A stretch of 64,000 nucleotides of DNA from Acinetobacter sp. SFB (GCF_001647545.1 NZ_LSZH01000016.1:1-64000), one strand, 5' to 3'. Shown: positions 16,146 through 27,102, counted from the first letter of the stretch. Program-made: numbers and translations. The notes: generated by a model from the sequence alone, not told the origin.

Positions 16146-17795
16146 TTATGCGGTCTTCGCTTGCTGCTTGTTGATTTCCTGATTGCGCAGTAAAAAGCGT
16201 TGAATCTTGCCGCTTGGAGTTTTGGGCAGTTCGGTGACAAATTCAATCAGGCGCGGATAGGCATGCGCAGACAAACGCTTTTTCACAAATTGACCCAGTT
16301 CTTCTTCGAGATGGGTCGAAGCTGCAAAATTATTCGCCAGAATCACAAAGGCTTTGATGACTTCGGTACGCTCGGGATCAGGTACGCCAATCACTGCCGC
16401 TTCAATGACGGCATCATGTTCCAGCAAGGCACTTTCTACATCGAATGGGCCGACCCGATAGCCGGACGTTGTAATGACATCATCACTACGTCCGACAAAA
16501 CTCATACTGCCATCGGCATGAATTTCTGCGGTATCCCCCGTTAAATAATAATGTCCGACAAAAGGAGATTTGCGGCTTTCTTCATAACCTGAAAACCACA
16601 TCATTGGGGACTGGCTGATATCGACCGCCAGAATCCCCGGGGTATCGGCAGGCAGTTCCTTGCCCTGTTCGTCAACGGCTGCAACTCGGTAACCTGGACT
16701 GGCAAAGCCGGCCGAACCTGCATGAACCGGATGCTCCAGTGCATGATGATTGCACACCACCATGCCAACTTCAGTTTGGCCATAATGGTCATAAATCGGT
16801 ACATCCAGCGCCTCTTTAAACCAGCGGATCACTTCCGGATTCAAAGGTTCGCCCGCGCTGCTAACGACGCGTAATTTACCGCGCAGCTGTGCCATTTGAG
16901 CAGGGTCGGCTGCCATCATCATGCGGTAAGCGGTTGGTGCGCCAGCCAGATTGGTAATACCATATTGCTTGACAATTTCGCAGACACTTTCAGCATTAAA
17001 GCCCCCTTCATAAAATAAGGTCGAGTGTCCGAGCATTAAGGGACCGGTAATACCGTAATACAAACCATAAGCCCAGCCGGGATCAGCAATATTCCAGAAA
17101 GCGTCTTCAGGGGTTAAACCAATGGCATTTTGCATATAGCTGGCAAAAGCAATCAGGGCTTTCAGCGGTACTTTGAGCGGCTTTGCCGGTCCGGTCGTGC
17201 CCGAGGTAAACATCAATAAAAAAGGATCATCAATATTCAGCATCTCCATCTCACAAGCTTCAGCCTGACGGTTGAGCACCGTCCAAAAACTGAGATCCTG
17301 CGGATAGCGTTCTGCCTCGGTTTCGGCATGTACAGTGACAATGCTTGGACAGTCAAGCAGATCAGAGAGTTTGTCCCGATTCGCCAGATCAGTCACCACC
17401 AGTTTGCTCTGGGCAAGTTGAATACGATGCTCGATGGCTTTGGGACCAAAGGCGGTGAATAAGGGTTGATAGACCGCACCAATGCGCCAGGTTGCCAAAA
17501 TGGTCATGATCAGTTCAGGCGTACGCGGTAATAATCCGGAAACGCGGTCGCCTTTGCCAATGCCTTGAGACTTTAGGAAATTTGCAAACTGGCTGGAATA
17601 TTTTTTTAGCTCGGTAAAGCTATACTGTTCTTTGCGGCCATCTTTACCGTACCAGAACAAGGCGATCTGAGCTGAGTCTGCATGGCGATCACAACACTCA
17701 TAACAGGCATTCAGTGCCTGCATGGAGCCGGATAGAAACTGACTTGCAACCGTATTTAAATCAAAATCTTGAACCGTTTTTTCATAATTGAACAT
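16146..17795 (-). CDS. AMP-forming acyl-CoA synthetase
   Basis: This 549-residue ANL-superfamily ligase activates a carboxylic acid to its CoA thioester. The P-loop-like motif is LMFTSGTTGPAKPLKV, followed by NIADPGWAYGLYYG, IYDHYGQTEVGM, the YLTGDTAEIHADGSMSFVGRSDDVI hinge region and the catalytic lysine in PKTPSGKIQRFLLR. It resembles acetyl/propionyl/isobutyryl ligases of the acetyl-CoA synthetase branch. Between mmsB and the acyl-CoA dehydrogenase it probably activates isobutyrate or propionate. The start has GAGGTTTAAC before the ATG. Confidence 0.9.
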   Translation of the reverse strand: MFNYEKTVQDFDLNTVASQFLSGSMQALNACYECCDRHADSAQIALFWYGKDGRKEQYSFTELKKYSSQFANFLKSQGIGKGDRVSGLLPRTPELIMTILATWRIGAVYQPLFTAFGPKAIEHRIQLAQSKLVVTDLANRDKLSDLLDCPSIVTVHAETEAERYPQDLSFWTVLNRQAEACEMEMLNIDDPFLLMFTSGTTGPAKPLKVPLKALIAFASYMQNAIGLTPEDAFWNIADPGWAYGLYYGITGPLMLGHSTLFYEGGFNAESVCEIVKQYGITNLAGAPTAYRMMMAADPAQMAQLRGKLRVVSSAGEPLNPEVIRWFKEALDVPIYDHYGQTEVGMVVCNHHALEHPVHAGSAGFASPGYRVAAVDEQGKELPADTPGILAVDISQSPMMWFSGYEESRKSPFVGHYYLTGDTAEIHADGSMSFVGRSDDVITTSGYRVGPFDVESALLEHDAVIEAAVIGVPDPERTEVIKAFVILANNFAASTHLEEELGQFVKKRLSAHAYPRLIEFVTELPKTPSGKIQRFLLRNQEINKQQAKTA

Positions 17796-17881
17796 GTTAA
17801 ACCTCAGCCTGAATTTATCGTTATTACTGACAAGGTGTTTTTGATGGAGCCTCTCCTTGCTCCATCTGGATGTTTTAAGTT

Positions 17882-18772
17882 TTAAGCAGGTGGCGTGGTG
17901 TATTGATGCATGATGCTGGAAAAATCCAGATGGGCATCCCCTTCCTGACAGAGCTGTTGATAGAGTTTCTGTACCATGCTGCCGAGAACAATCGGCTGGT
18001 CAACCTGTTGCGCTGCATCGACGGCCAAACCCAAATCTTTGAGCATCAGTTGTGCTGCAAAACCGTCGGTATAACCTCGTGATGACGGCGCATTTTCGCA
18101 AATATCCGGCCAGGGATTATAAATTTCCGAACTCCAGCAACGTCCGGTTGAACTATTGATCACCCCAGCTAAGGCCTGAGGATCAATGCCCAGCTTGGCA
18201 CCGAGTGCCATCCCTTCTGCCACGGCAGTCATGGAAATACCCAGAATCAGGTTATTACAGATTTTTGCCACCTGTCCTGTTCCCACAGCACCACAATGCA
18301 CCAGATTTTTACCCATACAGCTGAGTACCGGTTTTACCGCCTCAAAGGTCGCTGCATCTGCGCCCACCATAAAGGTTAAGGTTCCGTCTTTGGCACCTAA
18401 AGTGCCGCCGGATACCGGTGCATCACAGACGCGAATCTGTTTGGCCTGAGCTGCTGCGGCAATATCCTGAATGGTTTGCGGGTCAATGGTACTGCTATCA
18501 ATACACAAACTGCCCGCTTGAAGTACCTCCAGAATACCGTGTTCACCTAAATAGACTTCACGCACATGTTTGGCTGCGGGCAACATGCTGACCACGATAT
18601 CCGCCTGCTTCGCGGCAGCTTGTGGACTGTCGCAAACCACGCCGCCTGCTTGTGCAAAATGCTGTAAAGCCACTGCACTCAAGTCATAACCAAACACCTG
18701 ATGATCGGACTTGAGTAAGTTTTGTGCCATGGAGCCGCCCATGTTGCCTAAACCAATAAATGCAATCTTCAT
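17882..18772 (-). CDS. mmsB: 3-hydroxyisobutyrate dehydrogenase
   Basis: MmsB oxidises 3-hydroxyisobutyrate to methylmalonate semialdehyde with NAD. The 296-residue protein begins MKIAFIGLGNMGGSMAQNLL (Rossmann GxGxxG and the family's substrate signature), has DAPVSGGTLGAKDGTLTFMVG, the catalytic lysine in GQVAKICNNLILG and a C-terminal helix DLGLAVDAA. AAGGAGC precedes the ATG. It lies 11 bases after mmsA, so the two are co-translated closely, as in Pseudomonas mmsAB. Confidence 0.95.
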   Translation of the reverse strand: MKIAFIGLGNMGGSMAQNLLKSDHQVFGYDLSAVALQHFAQAGGVVCDSPQAAAKQADIVVSMLPAAKHVREVYLGEHGILEVLQAGSLCIDSSTIDPQTIQDIAAAAQAKQIRVCDAPVSGGTLGAKDGTLTFMVGADAATFEAVKPVLSCMGKNLVHCGAVGTGQVAKICNNLILGISMTAVAEGMALGAKLGIDPQALAGVINSSTGRCWSSEIYNPWPDICENAPSSRGYTDGFAAQLMLKDLGLAVDAAQQVDQPIVLGSMVQKLYQQLCQEGDAHLDFSSIMHQYTTPPA

Positions 18773-18783
18773 GCTGATGCTCC

Positions 18784-20313
18784 TTATCGCAGACTGATCG
18801 TGGTATTTACACCTGTGGTTTCCTGATCATCTTCAAACCAGCGGCTGGTAATGGTTTTGGTCTGGGTATAAAACTGCACCGCCTGTTTGCCATACGGACC
18901 TAAATCACCGAGTTTTGAACCACGTGACCCCGTAAAGCTGAAGAAAGGTACAGGTACAGGAATGGGAATGTTGATACCCACCTGACCGATATCAATCTGG
19001 TTCTGGAAGGTACGTGCAGTATTGCCATTCTGGGTAAATAATCCGACACCATTGCCCAATGGATTGGCATTAATCAGTGCAATGGCTTGTTCTAAAGTAT
19101 CGACATGCATGATCGCCAGTACCGGACCAAATATTTCTTCTTGATAAATGCGCATATCGATCGTGACCTGGTTAAAAATCGTTGGCCCGACAAAATTGCC
19201 TTTTTCATAACCTGGAACCTGTACATCACGGCCATCCAGCAGCATCTCAGCGCCTTGTTCAACGCCACTGTTAATTAAATCTATGACACGGGCTTTGGCG
19301 CGGCTTGAAATCACCGGGCCAACATCAGTATTTGCTTCATGGCCTGCATTGACTTTCAACGTTTTGGTTTTATTGACCAGTTCATCAACCCAGTGTTTGG
19401 TATCACCGACCATCACGGCCACCGAAAGCGCCATACAACGCTGACCGGCTGCGCCAAAAGCTGCACCCACTAACGCATTTAAGGTCTGTTCTTTATTGGC
19501 ATCCGGCATGACGACAACGTGATTTTTGGCTCCCATCATCGACTGCACACGTTTGCCATGTTGTCCCGCCAGGTTGTAAACATGCGTGCCCACAGCGGTC
19601 GAACCGACAAAAGAAATTGCCTTGATATCTGAATGCGTACACAACATATCCACCACTTCTTTACCACCATGCACTACATTTAGTACGCCTGCAGGCACTC
19701 CTGCCTCAATTGCCAGCTCCACCAGCATCATGGTCGACAACGGGTCCTGTTCCGAAGGTTTTAAGACAAAAGTATTGCCGCAAACAATCGCCATCGGAAA
19801 CATCCACAGTGGAATCATTGCCGGGAAGTTAAACGGTGTAATTCCTGCACAGACCCCCAGCGGTTGCTGCATGGTATAGGTATCGACACCGCGTGCCACC
19901 CCTTCAATATACTCACCCATTTGTAGTGAACCGATAGAACAGGCATGTTCCACCACTTCTAAACCACGCTGAATGTCACCTTCGGCATCGGCCAGGGTCT
20001 TGCCCTGTTCTGCCGTTAATACTTGGGCAATGTTTTTTAAATTAGTACGAATCAGATCCTGCAGTTTCAGCATAATCCGCATCCGTGCCTGAATCGGGGT
20101 TTGGCGCCAGCTGGCAAAGGCATTTTGTGCGGCAGCAATGGCGGCATTGACTTCTTCTGCGGTAGCAAAGGGCACCTGAGCCAAAACTTCCTGAGTGGCA
20201 GGATTGACAATATCCTGCCACTGGCTGGTTTTTGATTCGACAAATTCACCATTAATGAGGAGTTTTGCGGTGGTGAATCCGGTACTTTGCTGGGGATGAG
20301 AAATGGCGTTCAT
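18784..20313 (-). CDS. mmsA: Methylmalonate-semialdehyde dehydrogenase (CoA-acylating)
   Basis: MmsA converts methylmalonate semialdehyde to propionyl-CoA, the last specific step of valine catabolism. The 509-residue aldehyde dehydrogenase carries [29 protein letters not shown], the glycine-rich SFVGSTAVG and the catalytic cysteine in [11 protein letters not shown]. The C-terminal [15 protein letters not shown] is typical of MmsA rather than other aldehyde dehydrogenases. GGAG precedes the ATG by six bases. It is the first gene of a six-gene minus-strand operon (mmsA, mmsB, ligase, acyl-CoA dehydrogenase, hydratase, hydrolase) and is divergent from a LysR gene. Confidence 0.95.
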   Translation of the reverse strand: MNAISHPQQSTGFTTAKLLINGEFVESKTSQWQDIVNPATQEVLAQVPFATAEEVNAAIAAAQNAFASWRQTPIQARMRIMLKLQDLIRTNLKNIAQVLTAEQGKTLADAEGDIQRGLEVVEHACSIGSLQMGEYIEGVARGVDTYTMQQPLGVCAGITPFNFPAMIPLWMFPMAIVCGNTFVLKPSEQDPLSTMMLVELAIEAGVPAGVLNVVHGGKEVVDMLCTHSDIKAISFVGSTAVGTHVYNLAGQHGKRVQSMMGAKNHVVVMPDANKEQTLNALVGAAFGAAGQRCMALSVAVMVGDTKHWVDELVNKTKTLKVNAGHEANTDVGPVISSRAKARVIDLINSGVEQGAEMLLDGRDVQVPGYEKGNFVGPTIFNQVTIDMRIYQEEIFGPVLAIMHVDTLEQAIALINANPLGNGVGLFTQNGNTARTFQNQIDIGQVGINIPIPVPVPFFSFTGSRGSKLGDLGPYGKQAVQFYTQTKTITSRWFEDDQETTGVNTTISLR

Positions 20314-20420
20314 GATCGCTCCGTGCTGGTTTGTTATTGTCGTTGTATCTGCCTTTACTGGCTTTATTCAGCGGATTATTTTTACGCTGTTTCAGCAGAC
20401 TAACAAAGAACACTTTGACC

Positions 20421-20462
20421 ACCAATAGAAATTGGTGCACGATGATTGTGCAAATTTGCACA
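20421..20462. promoter_or_regulatory. Two palindromes between mmsA and the LysR gene
   Basis: The 176-base divergent gap holds ACCAAT-AGAA-ATTGGT at 20421-20436 and a perfect 16-base palindrome TGTGCAAATTTGCACA at 20447-20462. The second overlaps a GTGCAC element also present at 20435-20440. These are the natural binding sites of the adjacent LysR protein for autoregulation and for control of the mms operon. Roles are inferred from position. Confidence 0.55.
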
Positions 20463-20489
20463 GGAATTTAACAGGATGTTAAATAGAAG

Positions 20490-21374
20490 ATGAAAGTGGA
20501 TTGGGATCATTTACGTTTCTTTTTGGTTTTGGCGCGTGCTAAAACGCTCACCAATGCAGCACGCTTGATTGGCGTTGAACACAGTACCGTGGCACGGCGG
20601 ATTCAGGCTCTGGAAAATACCTTGGGTACGCAACTGTTTAAGCGAGAAGCGACAGGTTATGAGCTGACCTCGGAAGGTTTGGCACTGGTGCCGCGTGTGG
20701 AACAAATGGAACAGTCCTTTATCCAGATTGACAAACGCCACGATCCCTTGCATGGTCGGGTCCGGATAGGTGCACCAGAAGGCTTTGGCACTGCATTTTT
20801 AGCGCGGTTACTGGCCGAGTTTTCTCAGCATTATCCCTCCTTAACCATCGATTTGATTCCTGTTCCGAAGACTATTAAATTGTCACATCGTGAAGCCGAT
20901 ATTGTAATCGCGATTGACCGGCCCAAATCTGGCCCCTATATCATTACCCGTCTATCAAATTACTGTTTAAAGTTGTATGGCAGTAAAAATTATTTACAAC
21001 GAAACCCCCAAATTCATCGGGTAGAAGATTTAGCCCAGCACCGTTTTGTCGATTATATTGATGATCTGGTCTATAGCTCAGCGCTGTATTCGCTGGAACG
21101 TTTGCCGCTGCAATTGACTGCCTGTTTTCGCAGTAACAGTATTCTGGCCCAGCAAATTGCGGTCAGTGCAGGTGCCGGACTGGCGATTTTACCGCGCTTT
21201 ATTGCCCAGGATAAACCTGAACTTGAAGAGGTCCTCAGTGATCAGGTAAATTTTGCACACACTTTCTGGATGCTAACCTTAGTTGATTTACAACATGAAC
21301 CCCGGATTAAACTGGTTTGGGATTTTTTGCGTAAACAGGCGGATATTCAGCAAGCGCTGTTAATGGGTGAATGA
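20490..21374 (+). CDS. LysR-family regulator of the valine catabolic operon
   Basis: This is a 294-residue LysR regulator with a winged helix at residues 1-60 (WDHLRFFLVLARAKTLTNAARLIGVEHSTVARRIQALE). The effector domain follows from about residue 90 (RIGAPEGFGTAFLARLL). SVSAGAGLAILPRF is the usual C-terminal signature. It is divergent from mmsA, the standard arrangement for a LysR protein and its target. The effector is unknown; a valine-pathway intermediate such as 3-hydroxyisobutyrate would be reasonable. Pseudomonas mmsAB is controlled by an AraC protein instead, so the control differs. Confidence 0.9.
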   Translation: MKVDWDHLRFFLVLARAKTLTNAARLIGVEHSTVARRIQALENTLGTQLFKREATGYELTSEGLALVPRVEQMEQSFIQIDKRHDPLHGRVRIGAPEGFGTAFLARLLAEFSQHYPSLTIDLIPVPKTIKLSHREADIVIAIDRPKSGPYIITRLSNYCLKLYGSKNYLQRNPQIHRVEDLAQHRFVDYIDDLVYSSALYSLERLPLQLTACFRSNSILAQQIAVSAGAGLAILPRFIAQDKPELEEVLSDQVNFAHTFWMLTLVDLQHEPRIKLVWDFLRKQADIQQALLMGE

Positions 21375-21558
21375 ATGATCTTACTTGTGAACAGGCTGTT
21401 CACTTGGCGGAGTTAGGCACTTTAGTTAAATTAACTTGAAAATTAAACCACAACGTATCGATACAGCAAACGAACGTATCACAACATTTCTGCCGCTCGC
21501 GACTTGTTAAATTAACATTCGATCATTCACAATATTTAATCAGATACAGGAAAATAAT

Positions 21559-22236
21559 ATGAAAATCTTGATGGTACTGACTTCACATAGCGAGTTAGGT
21601 GAAACTGGCAAAAAAACCGGCTTCTGGCTGGAAGAACTTGCAGCCCCTTATTATACGTTTATCGATGCCGGTGCAGAAGTCACCTTGGCTTCTCCTCAAG
21701 GTGGTCAACCACCGTTAGATCCGAAAAGTAATGAAAAAGATGCTCAAACCGAAACCACACACCGTTTCGAAGCGGATGCATCGGCCATGCAAGCACTGGC
21801 GAATACCAAGAAATTAAGTGCAGTCTCGATTGCCGATTTTGATGCAGTATTTTATCCGGGGGGTCATGGTCCATTATGGGATCTGGCCGAAGATCAGACC
21901 TCGATTTCCTTGATTGAGCAAACCCTGCAAGCAAATAAACCCGTTGCTTTGGTTTGTCATGCACCGGGCGTACTACGTCATGTGAAAGGCAGTGATGAGC
22001 AAGCCATTGTAAAAGGCAAATCAGTCACAGGCTTTAGCAATACGGAAGAAAATGCTGTAGGCCTGACCGAAATTGTTCCCTTTTTGGTCGAAGACATGCT
22101 CAAGGAAAACGGTGGCCAGTATTATAAAGCTGATGATTGGCAGGTTCATGTACAGCAAGATGGCTTACTGATTACCGGACAAAACCCGGCATCTTCTGCT
22201 GCTACAGCAGAAGCGCTGTTAAAATCACTAAAATAA
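21559..22236 (+). CDS. DJ-1/PfpI-family protein (Hsp31-like, type 1 amidotransferase fold)
   Basis: This 225-residue protein has the DJ-1/PfpI fold. The nucleophile elbow is ALVCHAPGVL with Cys133, preceded by AVFYPGGHGPLWDLAED with the acidic partner and followed by VTGFSNTEENAVGL. The start GETGKKTGFWLEELAAPYYTF is typical of the YhbO/Hsp31-like branch annotated as chaperone, glyoxalase III or deglycase. It is a single-gene unit with AGGAAAATAAT before the ATG. Its neighbours do not indicate a role beyond general carbonyl-stress protection. Confidence 0.9.
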   Translation: MKILMVLTSHSELGETGKKTGFWLEELAAPYYTFIDAGAEVTLASPQGGQPPLDPKSNEKDAQTETTHRFEADASAMQALANTKKLSAVSIADFDAVFYPGGHGPLWDLAEDQTSISLIEQTLQANKPVALVCHAPGVLRHVKGSDEQAIVKGKSVTGFSNTEENAVGLTEIVPFLVEDMLKENGGQYYKADDWQVHVQQDGLLITGQNPASSAATAEALLKSLK

Positions 22237-22987
22237 GTAGCTATGGGTATAGAAAGAAGTCTTCGTTAGAAACTGTCTTTTAGCGCACAAGGACTGATTC
22301 ACTACATAAACTCAGTGCATTCTGGGTTTATGTAACAGTTATGCTGGTATGCATGGTTTAAGTTATGCCAACGAAACTTGAATCTGAAACATTAAGATGT
22401 TTTTATCGTCATAGATACAGGCTCAGGGAGTGGATGCAGAGTATCGTAACCGTCTAGTGCCGTTAAAAAACGAGAAGCCGTTGTACACTGAAGTCTGAAC
22501 TTAAAATTTATAATCAAAAAATAAATAAAACAAGAATCTACACCAAGCATTCGGTTGAAGATTTAATTCATTGCTAGAATTTACAATCTCGAATTGAGTA
22601 AAAATGATTTATAAAATTGATCTTTTAGCCAGATTATTTACTAAGTCTTATTTCATTTTTTAGTTATCGTTTTACTTAAACTCTAAATTAGATAGGGGTT
22701 TTTGAAGAAAAAATTAACTATTACAGTTAACGGTTTGATTAAAGCAATGAGAAATTTAAAAGCAAGAAATTAAAACCCCAGCAATTGATAGATTAAATTT
22801 AGCTACAAGAGACCTGTGCAAAACTTTAATGGAATTATCAAAGTTTTGCACAGGTCTAAATGTCGAAGATGATTTAATCTAGCATTCAGCATCTATAATA
22901 AGCACTTGGCTGAAGCTTTAAGATGAAGATCATCACATAACTTTTTACAGCAAAACTACCTGATATTTTTCTTGAGTTTGAATAAAA
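22237..22987. other. Convergent non-coding gap of about 750 bases
   Basis: No complete gene is visible between the DJ-1-like gene and the convergent porin gene. A short open stretch near 22430-22485 (residues like DAEYRNRLVPLKNEKPLYTEV) looks protein-like but has no start and may be a gene scar. The notable element is the inverted repeat at 22810-22857, listed separately. Confidence 0.4.
22810..22857. repeat. Perfect 18-bp inverted repeat, 48 bases overall
   Basis: AGACCTGTGCAAAACTTT and its exact reverse complement flank a 12-base centre. There is no U-tract on either side, so an ordinary terminator is not the best reading. The arms look like the left and right ends of an IS5-type element brought together after near-complete internal loss, or like a tiny MITE. 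It could still fold as a transcript end for both convergent genes. Confidence 0.7.
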
Positions 22988-24253
22988 TCAAAATTTAAAG
23001 GTATAACTCGTAATAATACGGTTTTCTACAAAATCTTTTCCAGCAGTATCTCCTACGCCATATTTAATATCCGCACGAATGTGACGCCATTCCAGACCTA
23101 AACCTTTCAGTTTTCCTTCAGGAACGGTGTAATTTACAATCACGTTTTTTTCAGTTTCCTGATTGTCTTTCAAGCCCGGGCGGTATATTTCACTGCCGTT
23201 TAAATAGCGCAATCCTAATTTCAGACCTGGCACACCCGCATTTTTAAAGTCATAGCTGTATAGCGCATGCCATGTCAACTCTTTCGGTTTATAAAATGCC
23301 AAGTTTGACCAGGTTTGCAAATAAGCTTGTGGTACATAACCCACCAATAAAGGAATCGCATCGCCTCCCATATTTTTTTGGAGACCGGCAGTGAATGAGC
23401 TGCCCCCATTTTGAACTGTCACCTGCAATCCCGCGGACTGCGCATCAATACTGCCGAAATAAGCATCGCCATCTTCTGTATAGTTAAAATAGCGGGCATC
23501 CACTTTTAGTTTAGTGGTATTGATCTGCTCTGAATAAGTGGCATTTACATAGTGCTGCTGGTAAATATCTTCCAGCTGGCCAAACCAATACGATCCTGAC
23601 ACTTTCGGAGTGAAATTATAATCTAGCCCAATAAAATTCATTCCGTCACTTTCTTTATTCGGATCTTTATTACCACCCAGACTCATTTTTCTAAATTCAT
23701 CGTCGTCACGTGCATTAATATGCGTAAAGCGCCCTGCGGAGACTTTTAAATTTTTAATTTCTTTACTTTCCAGCATTGCACCTGCAAAGGTGGTGAGCAG
23801 CTGACGGGAATCATCAATAAATAGCACCGGCGTTTTAGGCAACAATTCACCGACTTTGAGTTCAGTATTCTGATATTTCAACTTTAAGGTCGCGCCCAGT
23901 TTTAAATAATCCCGTTCCTGACGCTTTGCGGCTTGATCATACTTAAAGACTGTATCTAAACGCTCTTCATTATGATCATTCAATCTCACAGCATATTGAA
24001 ATCCTAAGTCTAGACCAACCTGAAGCGGCGTATCGCTATAGCCGGATTCAAAACGGCCACTGATAGCTTGAGACCAGCTGCCTAAATCCTGATTTGTTCC
24101 TTCAAAGTCGCGTTCAACATAAAAATTTCTGAGGTAAACAGACTTTTGACTGTCCTCGAAAAAATTGGCATGCGCCGCATTCAACCCTGCAATACTAAAA
24201 AATGAAAATAGCACTGCTTTTTGAGCAGTACGTTTTGAAGATAAGTTATACAT
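22988..24253 (-). CDS. OprD-family outer-membrane porin
   Basis: This is a 421-residue porin with a signal peptide ending near NAAHA, then NFFEDSQKSVYLRNFYVERDF, which is the N-terminal OprD signature (F..DS...L..RN.Y..R). Later parts include SGRFESGYSDTPLQVGLDLGF, KLRVGELLPKTPVLF-like text and a C-terminal ENRIITSYTFKF ending in phenylalanine. OprD-branch porins (VanP, BenP, OpdK) pass aromatic and other carboxylates. It is next to catM and carries upstream the same GTAT-N6-ATACC element as catB, so a role in uptake of a catechol-yielding aromatic acid is likely. Confidence 0.9.
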   Translation of the reverse strand: MYNLSSKRTAQKAVLFSFFSIAGLNAAHANFFEDSQKSVYLRNFYVERDFEGTNQDLGSWSQAISGRFESGYSDTPLQVGLDLGFQYAVRLNDHNEERLDTVFKYDQAAKRQERDYLKLGATLKLKYQNTELKVGELLPKTPVLFIDDSRQLLTTFAGAMLESKEIKNLKVSAGRFTHINARDDDEFRKMSLGGNKDPNKESDGMNFIGLDYNFTPKVSGSYWFGQLEDIYQQHYVNATYSEQINTTKLKVDARYFNYTEDGDAYFGSIDAQSAGLQVTVQNGGSSFTAGLQKNMGGDAIPLLVGYVPQAYLQTWSNLAFYKPKELTWHALYSYDFKNAGVPGLKLGLRYLNGSEIYRPGLKDNQETEKNVIVNYTVPEGKLKGLGLEWRHIRADIKYGVGDTAGKDFVENRIITSYTFKF

Positions 24254-24448
24254 GGAAATCCTTTCCTACATCGGTATTGTTTTCTCATCCACGATGCAAA
24301 CATCATGATCTGCCTGTTTGATCTGAATGCTGATTTCCCAATAGAAACTTTTTAATATTAAAATTTAAGATAATTTCAGAACTAAAAAGGAAAATTAGAA
24401 TACCTGGCATTATTTGAATTATTAATGTAATTTTCCATATCTAATTAA

Positions 24449-24462
24449 GTATATAATCATAC
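24449..24462 (-). promoter_or_regulatory. LysR-type box upstream of the OprD porin gene
   Basis: GTAT, six bases, ATAC, followed by CTTTTC. The same arrangement (GTAT-N6-ATACCTTTTC) occurs at 25477-25496 in the catM-catB gap. It lies 196 bases upstream of the porin ATG. Likely a CatM site. Confidence 0.5.
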
Positions 24463-24539
24463 CTTTTCTATCATTTTAAAATTGTTTGAGAGGGTTAAAG
24501 AAAAAATGGCACTGAATTTTCCTGGATTATTCAATCGAC

Positions 24540-25460
<921 letters not shown>

Positions 25461-25465
25461 TTAAT

Positions 25466-25501
25466 ATTCCTTTTTGGTATTTAAAAATACCTTTTCAGTC
25501 A
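25466..25501 (+). promoter_or_regulatory. CatM operator region of catB
   Basis: Two CatM-type sites (consensus ATAC-N7-GTAT) lie in tandem: ATTC-N7-GTAT at 25466-25480 and ATAC-N7-GTCA at 25487-25501, separated by six bases. The inner halves form the palindrome GGTATTTAAAAATACC. Spacing and sequence follow the BenM/CatM pattern known from A. baylyi. Confidence 0.7.
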
Positions 25502-25562
25502 TAGTATAAACATAAAAAATAATATAGTTTAAAATTATATGTATTTTTCCATTAAAATGATT

Positions 25563-26672
25563 ATGTACCAGTCAATAGAAACGATACTTGTCGAAATCCC
25601 CACCATCCGGCCCCATAAAATGGCGGTGGCGACAATGCAGACACAGACCTTGGTTTTGGTCAAAATCACCACCAGTGATGGTCTCATCGGATGGGGCGAA
25701 GCGACCACTATTGGCGGTTTAGGTTATGGGGAAGAAAGTCCTGAAAGTATTAAAACCAATATTGAGACATACTTTAGTCCGTTATTGAAATCACTGTACG
25801 GGCTCAATATGGCCAAAACCATGCAGACGATAAAAAGAAATATTAACGGCAATCGTTTTGCCAAGTGCGCCATACAGACTGCCTTATTCGATATTCATGC
25901 CCAGCGTTTAGGTTTACCGCTAAGTGAAATTTTAGGCGGACGCTTGCGTGACAGTATTCCGGTCCTTTGGGTACTGGCATCCGGCAATACAGACAAAGAT
26001 ATTGCTGAGGCACAGAAAATGATTGAAGTGAAACGGCATAATATTTTCAAACTTAAAATTGGCTCTCATGCAGTTGAAGCAGATGTTGAACATGTACTCG
26101 CCATTAAAAAAGCACTAGGACCAGATATTTCAATTCGTGTAGATGTCAACCGTGCATGGTCTGAACTGCAAGCAATTAAAGGAATTCAAATGCTCCAAGA
26201 TGGCGGCGTTGACCTGATTGAACAGCCTTGTGCGATTGATAATATTGATGCCATGCAGCGCCTTAGCCGCAGGTTTGATATTGCCATTATGGCAGATGAA
26301 TCATTGATGGGCCCTGATAGTGCATATCGCCTTGCGAAGAAAAATGCTGCCTCTGTTTTTGCCGTTAAGGTGGCGCAATCCGGCGGGCTGCTTGAAGGCT
26401 GTGAAGTTGGAAAAATTGCCAAACTTGCTGGCATTGATTTATACGGTGGCACGATGCTGGAAGGTCCTGTTGGGACAATTGCATCTGCACATGTCTTTTC
26501 AACCTTTGACAATCTGGCTTACGGAACCGAGCTGTTCGGCCCATTGCTGCTGACAGAAGAAATTTTAAAAACCCCGCTTCAATATCAAAATTTTGAATTA
26601 CAAATCCCTCAAAGTGCTGGACTTGGTATTGAGGTAGATGAAAACAAAATTGATCACTTACGTCGTCTGTAA
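25563..26672 (+). CDS. catB: Muconate cycloisomerase
   Basis: CatB turns cis,cis-muconate into muconolactone. The enolase-superfamily protein shows the capping-domain start MYQSIETILVEIPTIRPHK, GWGEATTIGG, the catalytic lysine pair in FKLKIGS, RVDVNRAWSE and DLIEQPC with metal ligands, and IMADESLMG. I start at the ATG at 25563 because family members begin at this MY-SIET motif; an ATG two codons earlier and the 25539 start are possible. No strong ribosome binding site is present. It is the first gene of catBCA and is divergent from catM. Confidence 0.95.
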   Translation: MYQSIETILVEIPTIRPHKMAVATMQTQTLVLVKITTSDGLIGWGEATTIGGLGYGEESPESIKTNIETYFSPLLKSLYGLNMAKTMQTIKRNINGNRFAKCAIQTALFDIHAQRLGLPLSEILGGRLRDSIPVLWVLASGNTDKDIAEAQKMIEVKRHNIFKLKIGSHAVEADVEHVLAIKKALGPDISIRVDVNRAWSELQAIKGIQMLQDGGVDLIEQPCAIDNIDAMQRLSRRFDIAIMADESLMGPDSAYRLAKKNAASVFAVKVAQSGGLLEGCEVGKIAKLAGIDLYGGTMLEGPVGTIASAHVFSTFDNLAYGTELFGPLLLTEEILKTPLQYQNFELQIPQSAGLGIEVDENKIDHLRRL

Positions 26673-26687
26673 TTAAAGGAGCTGAGA

Positions 26688-26978
26688 ATGCTTTTCCAAG
26701 TCCGTATGGATGTGCATATCCCTTTGGATCTGCCAAGCGAGCAAGCCAATGAAATCAAAACTGTTGAAAAAGCCTATTCAGAGGACTTACAGCATCAAGG
26801 CAAATGGCGCCATATTTGGCGTGTAACAGGACAGTATTCAAACATCAGCATTTTTGATGTAGAAAGCAATGAAGAACTGCACACTCTTTTGCAAGGTCTA
26901 CCGCTTTATCCCTATATGAATATTGAAGTAATGGCATTAAATCGCCACCCGTCTTCCATTCGTGAAGACGATAGCTGA
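26688..26978 (+). CDS. catC: Muconolactone delta-isomerase
   Basis: CatC isomerises muconolactone to 3-oxoadipate enol-lactone. The 96-residue protein starts MLFQVRMDVHIPLDLPSEQA and has WRHIWRVTGQYSNISIFDVES and LPLYPYMNIEVMAL, all standard for the decameric enzyme. It follows catB by 15 bases with AAAGGAGC in front of the ATG. Confidence 0.96.
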   Translation: MLFQVRMDVHIPLDLPSEQANEIKTVEKAYSEDLQHQGKWRHIWRVTGQYSNISIFDVESNEELHTLLQGLPLYPYMNIEVMALNRHPSSIREDDS

Positions 26979-27102
26979 CCTTTAATCATACCCGCAGCCC
27001 AAAAAAATTAGGTTGCGTAAACAAGAAATGTGGTCAATTAAGTGCTAGCTGAACCTAAGCCTTAAAATCACAAATAGCACTGCATACTCAAGGAGCAAAA
27101 GT

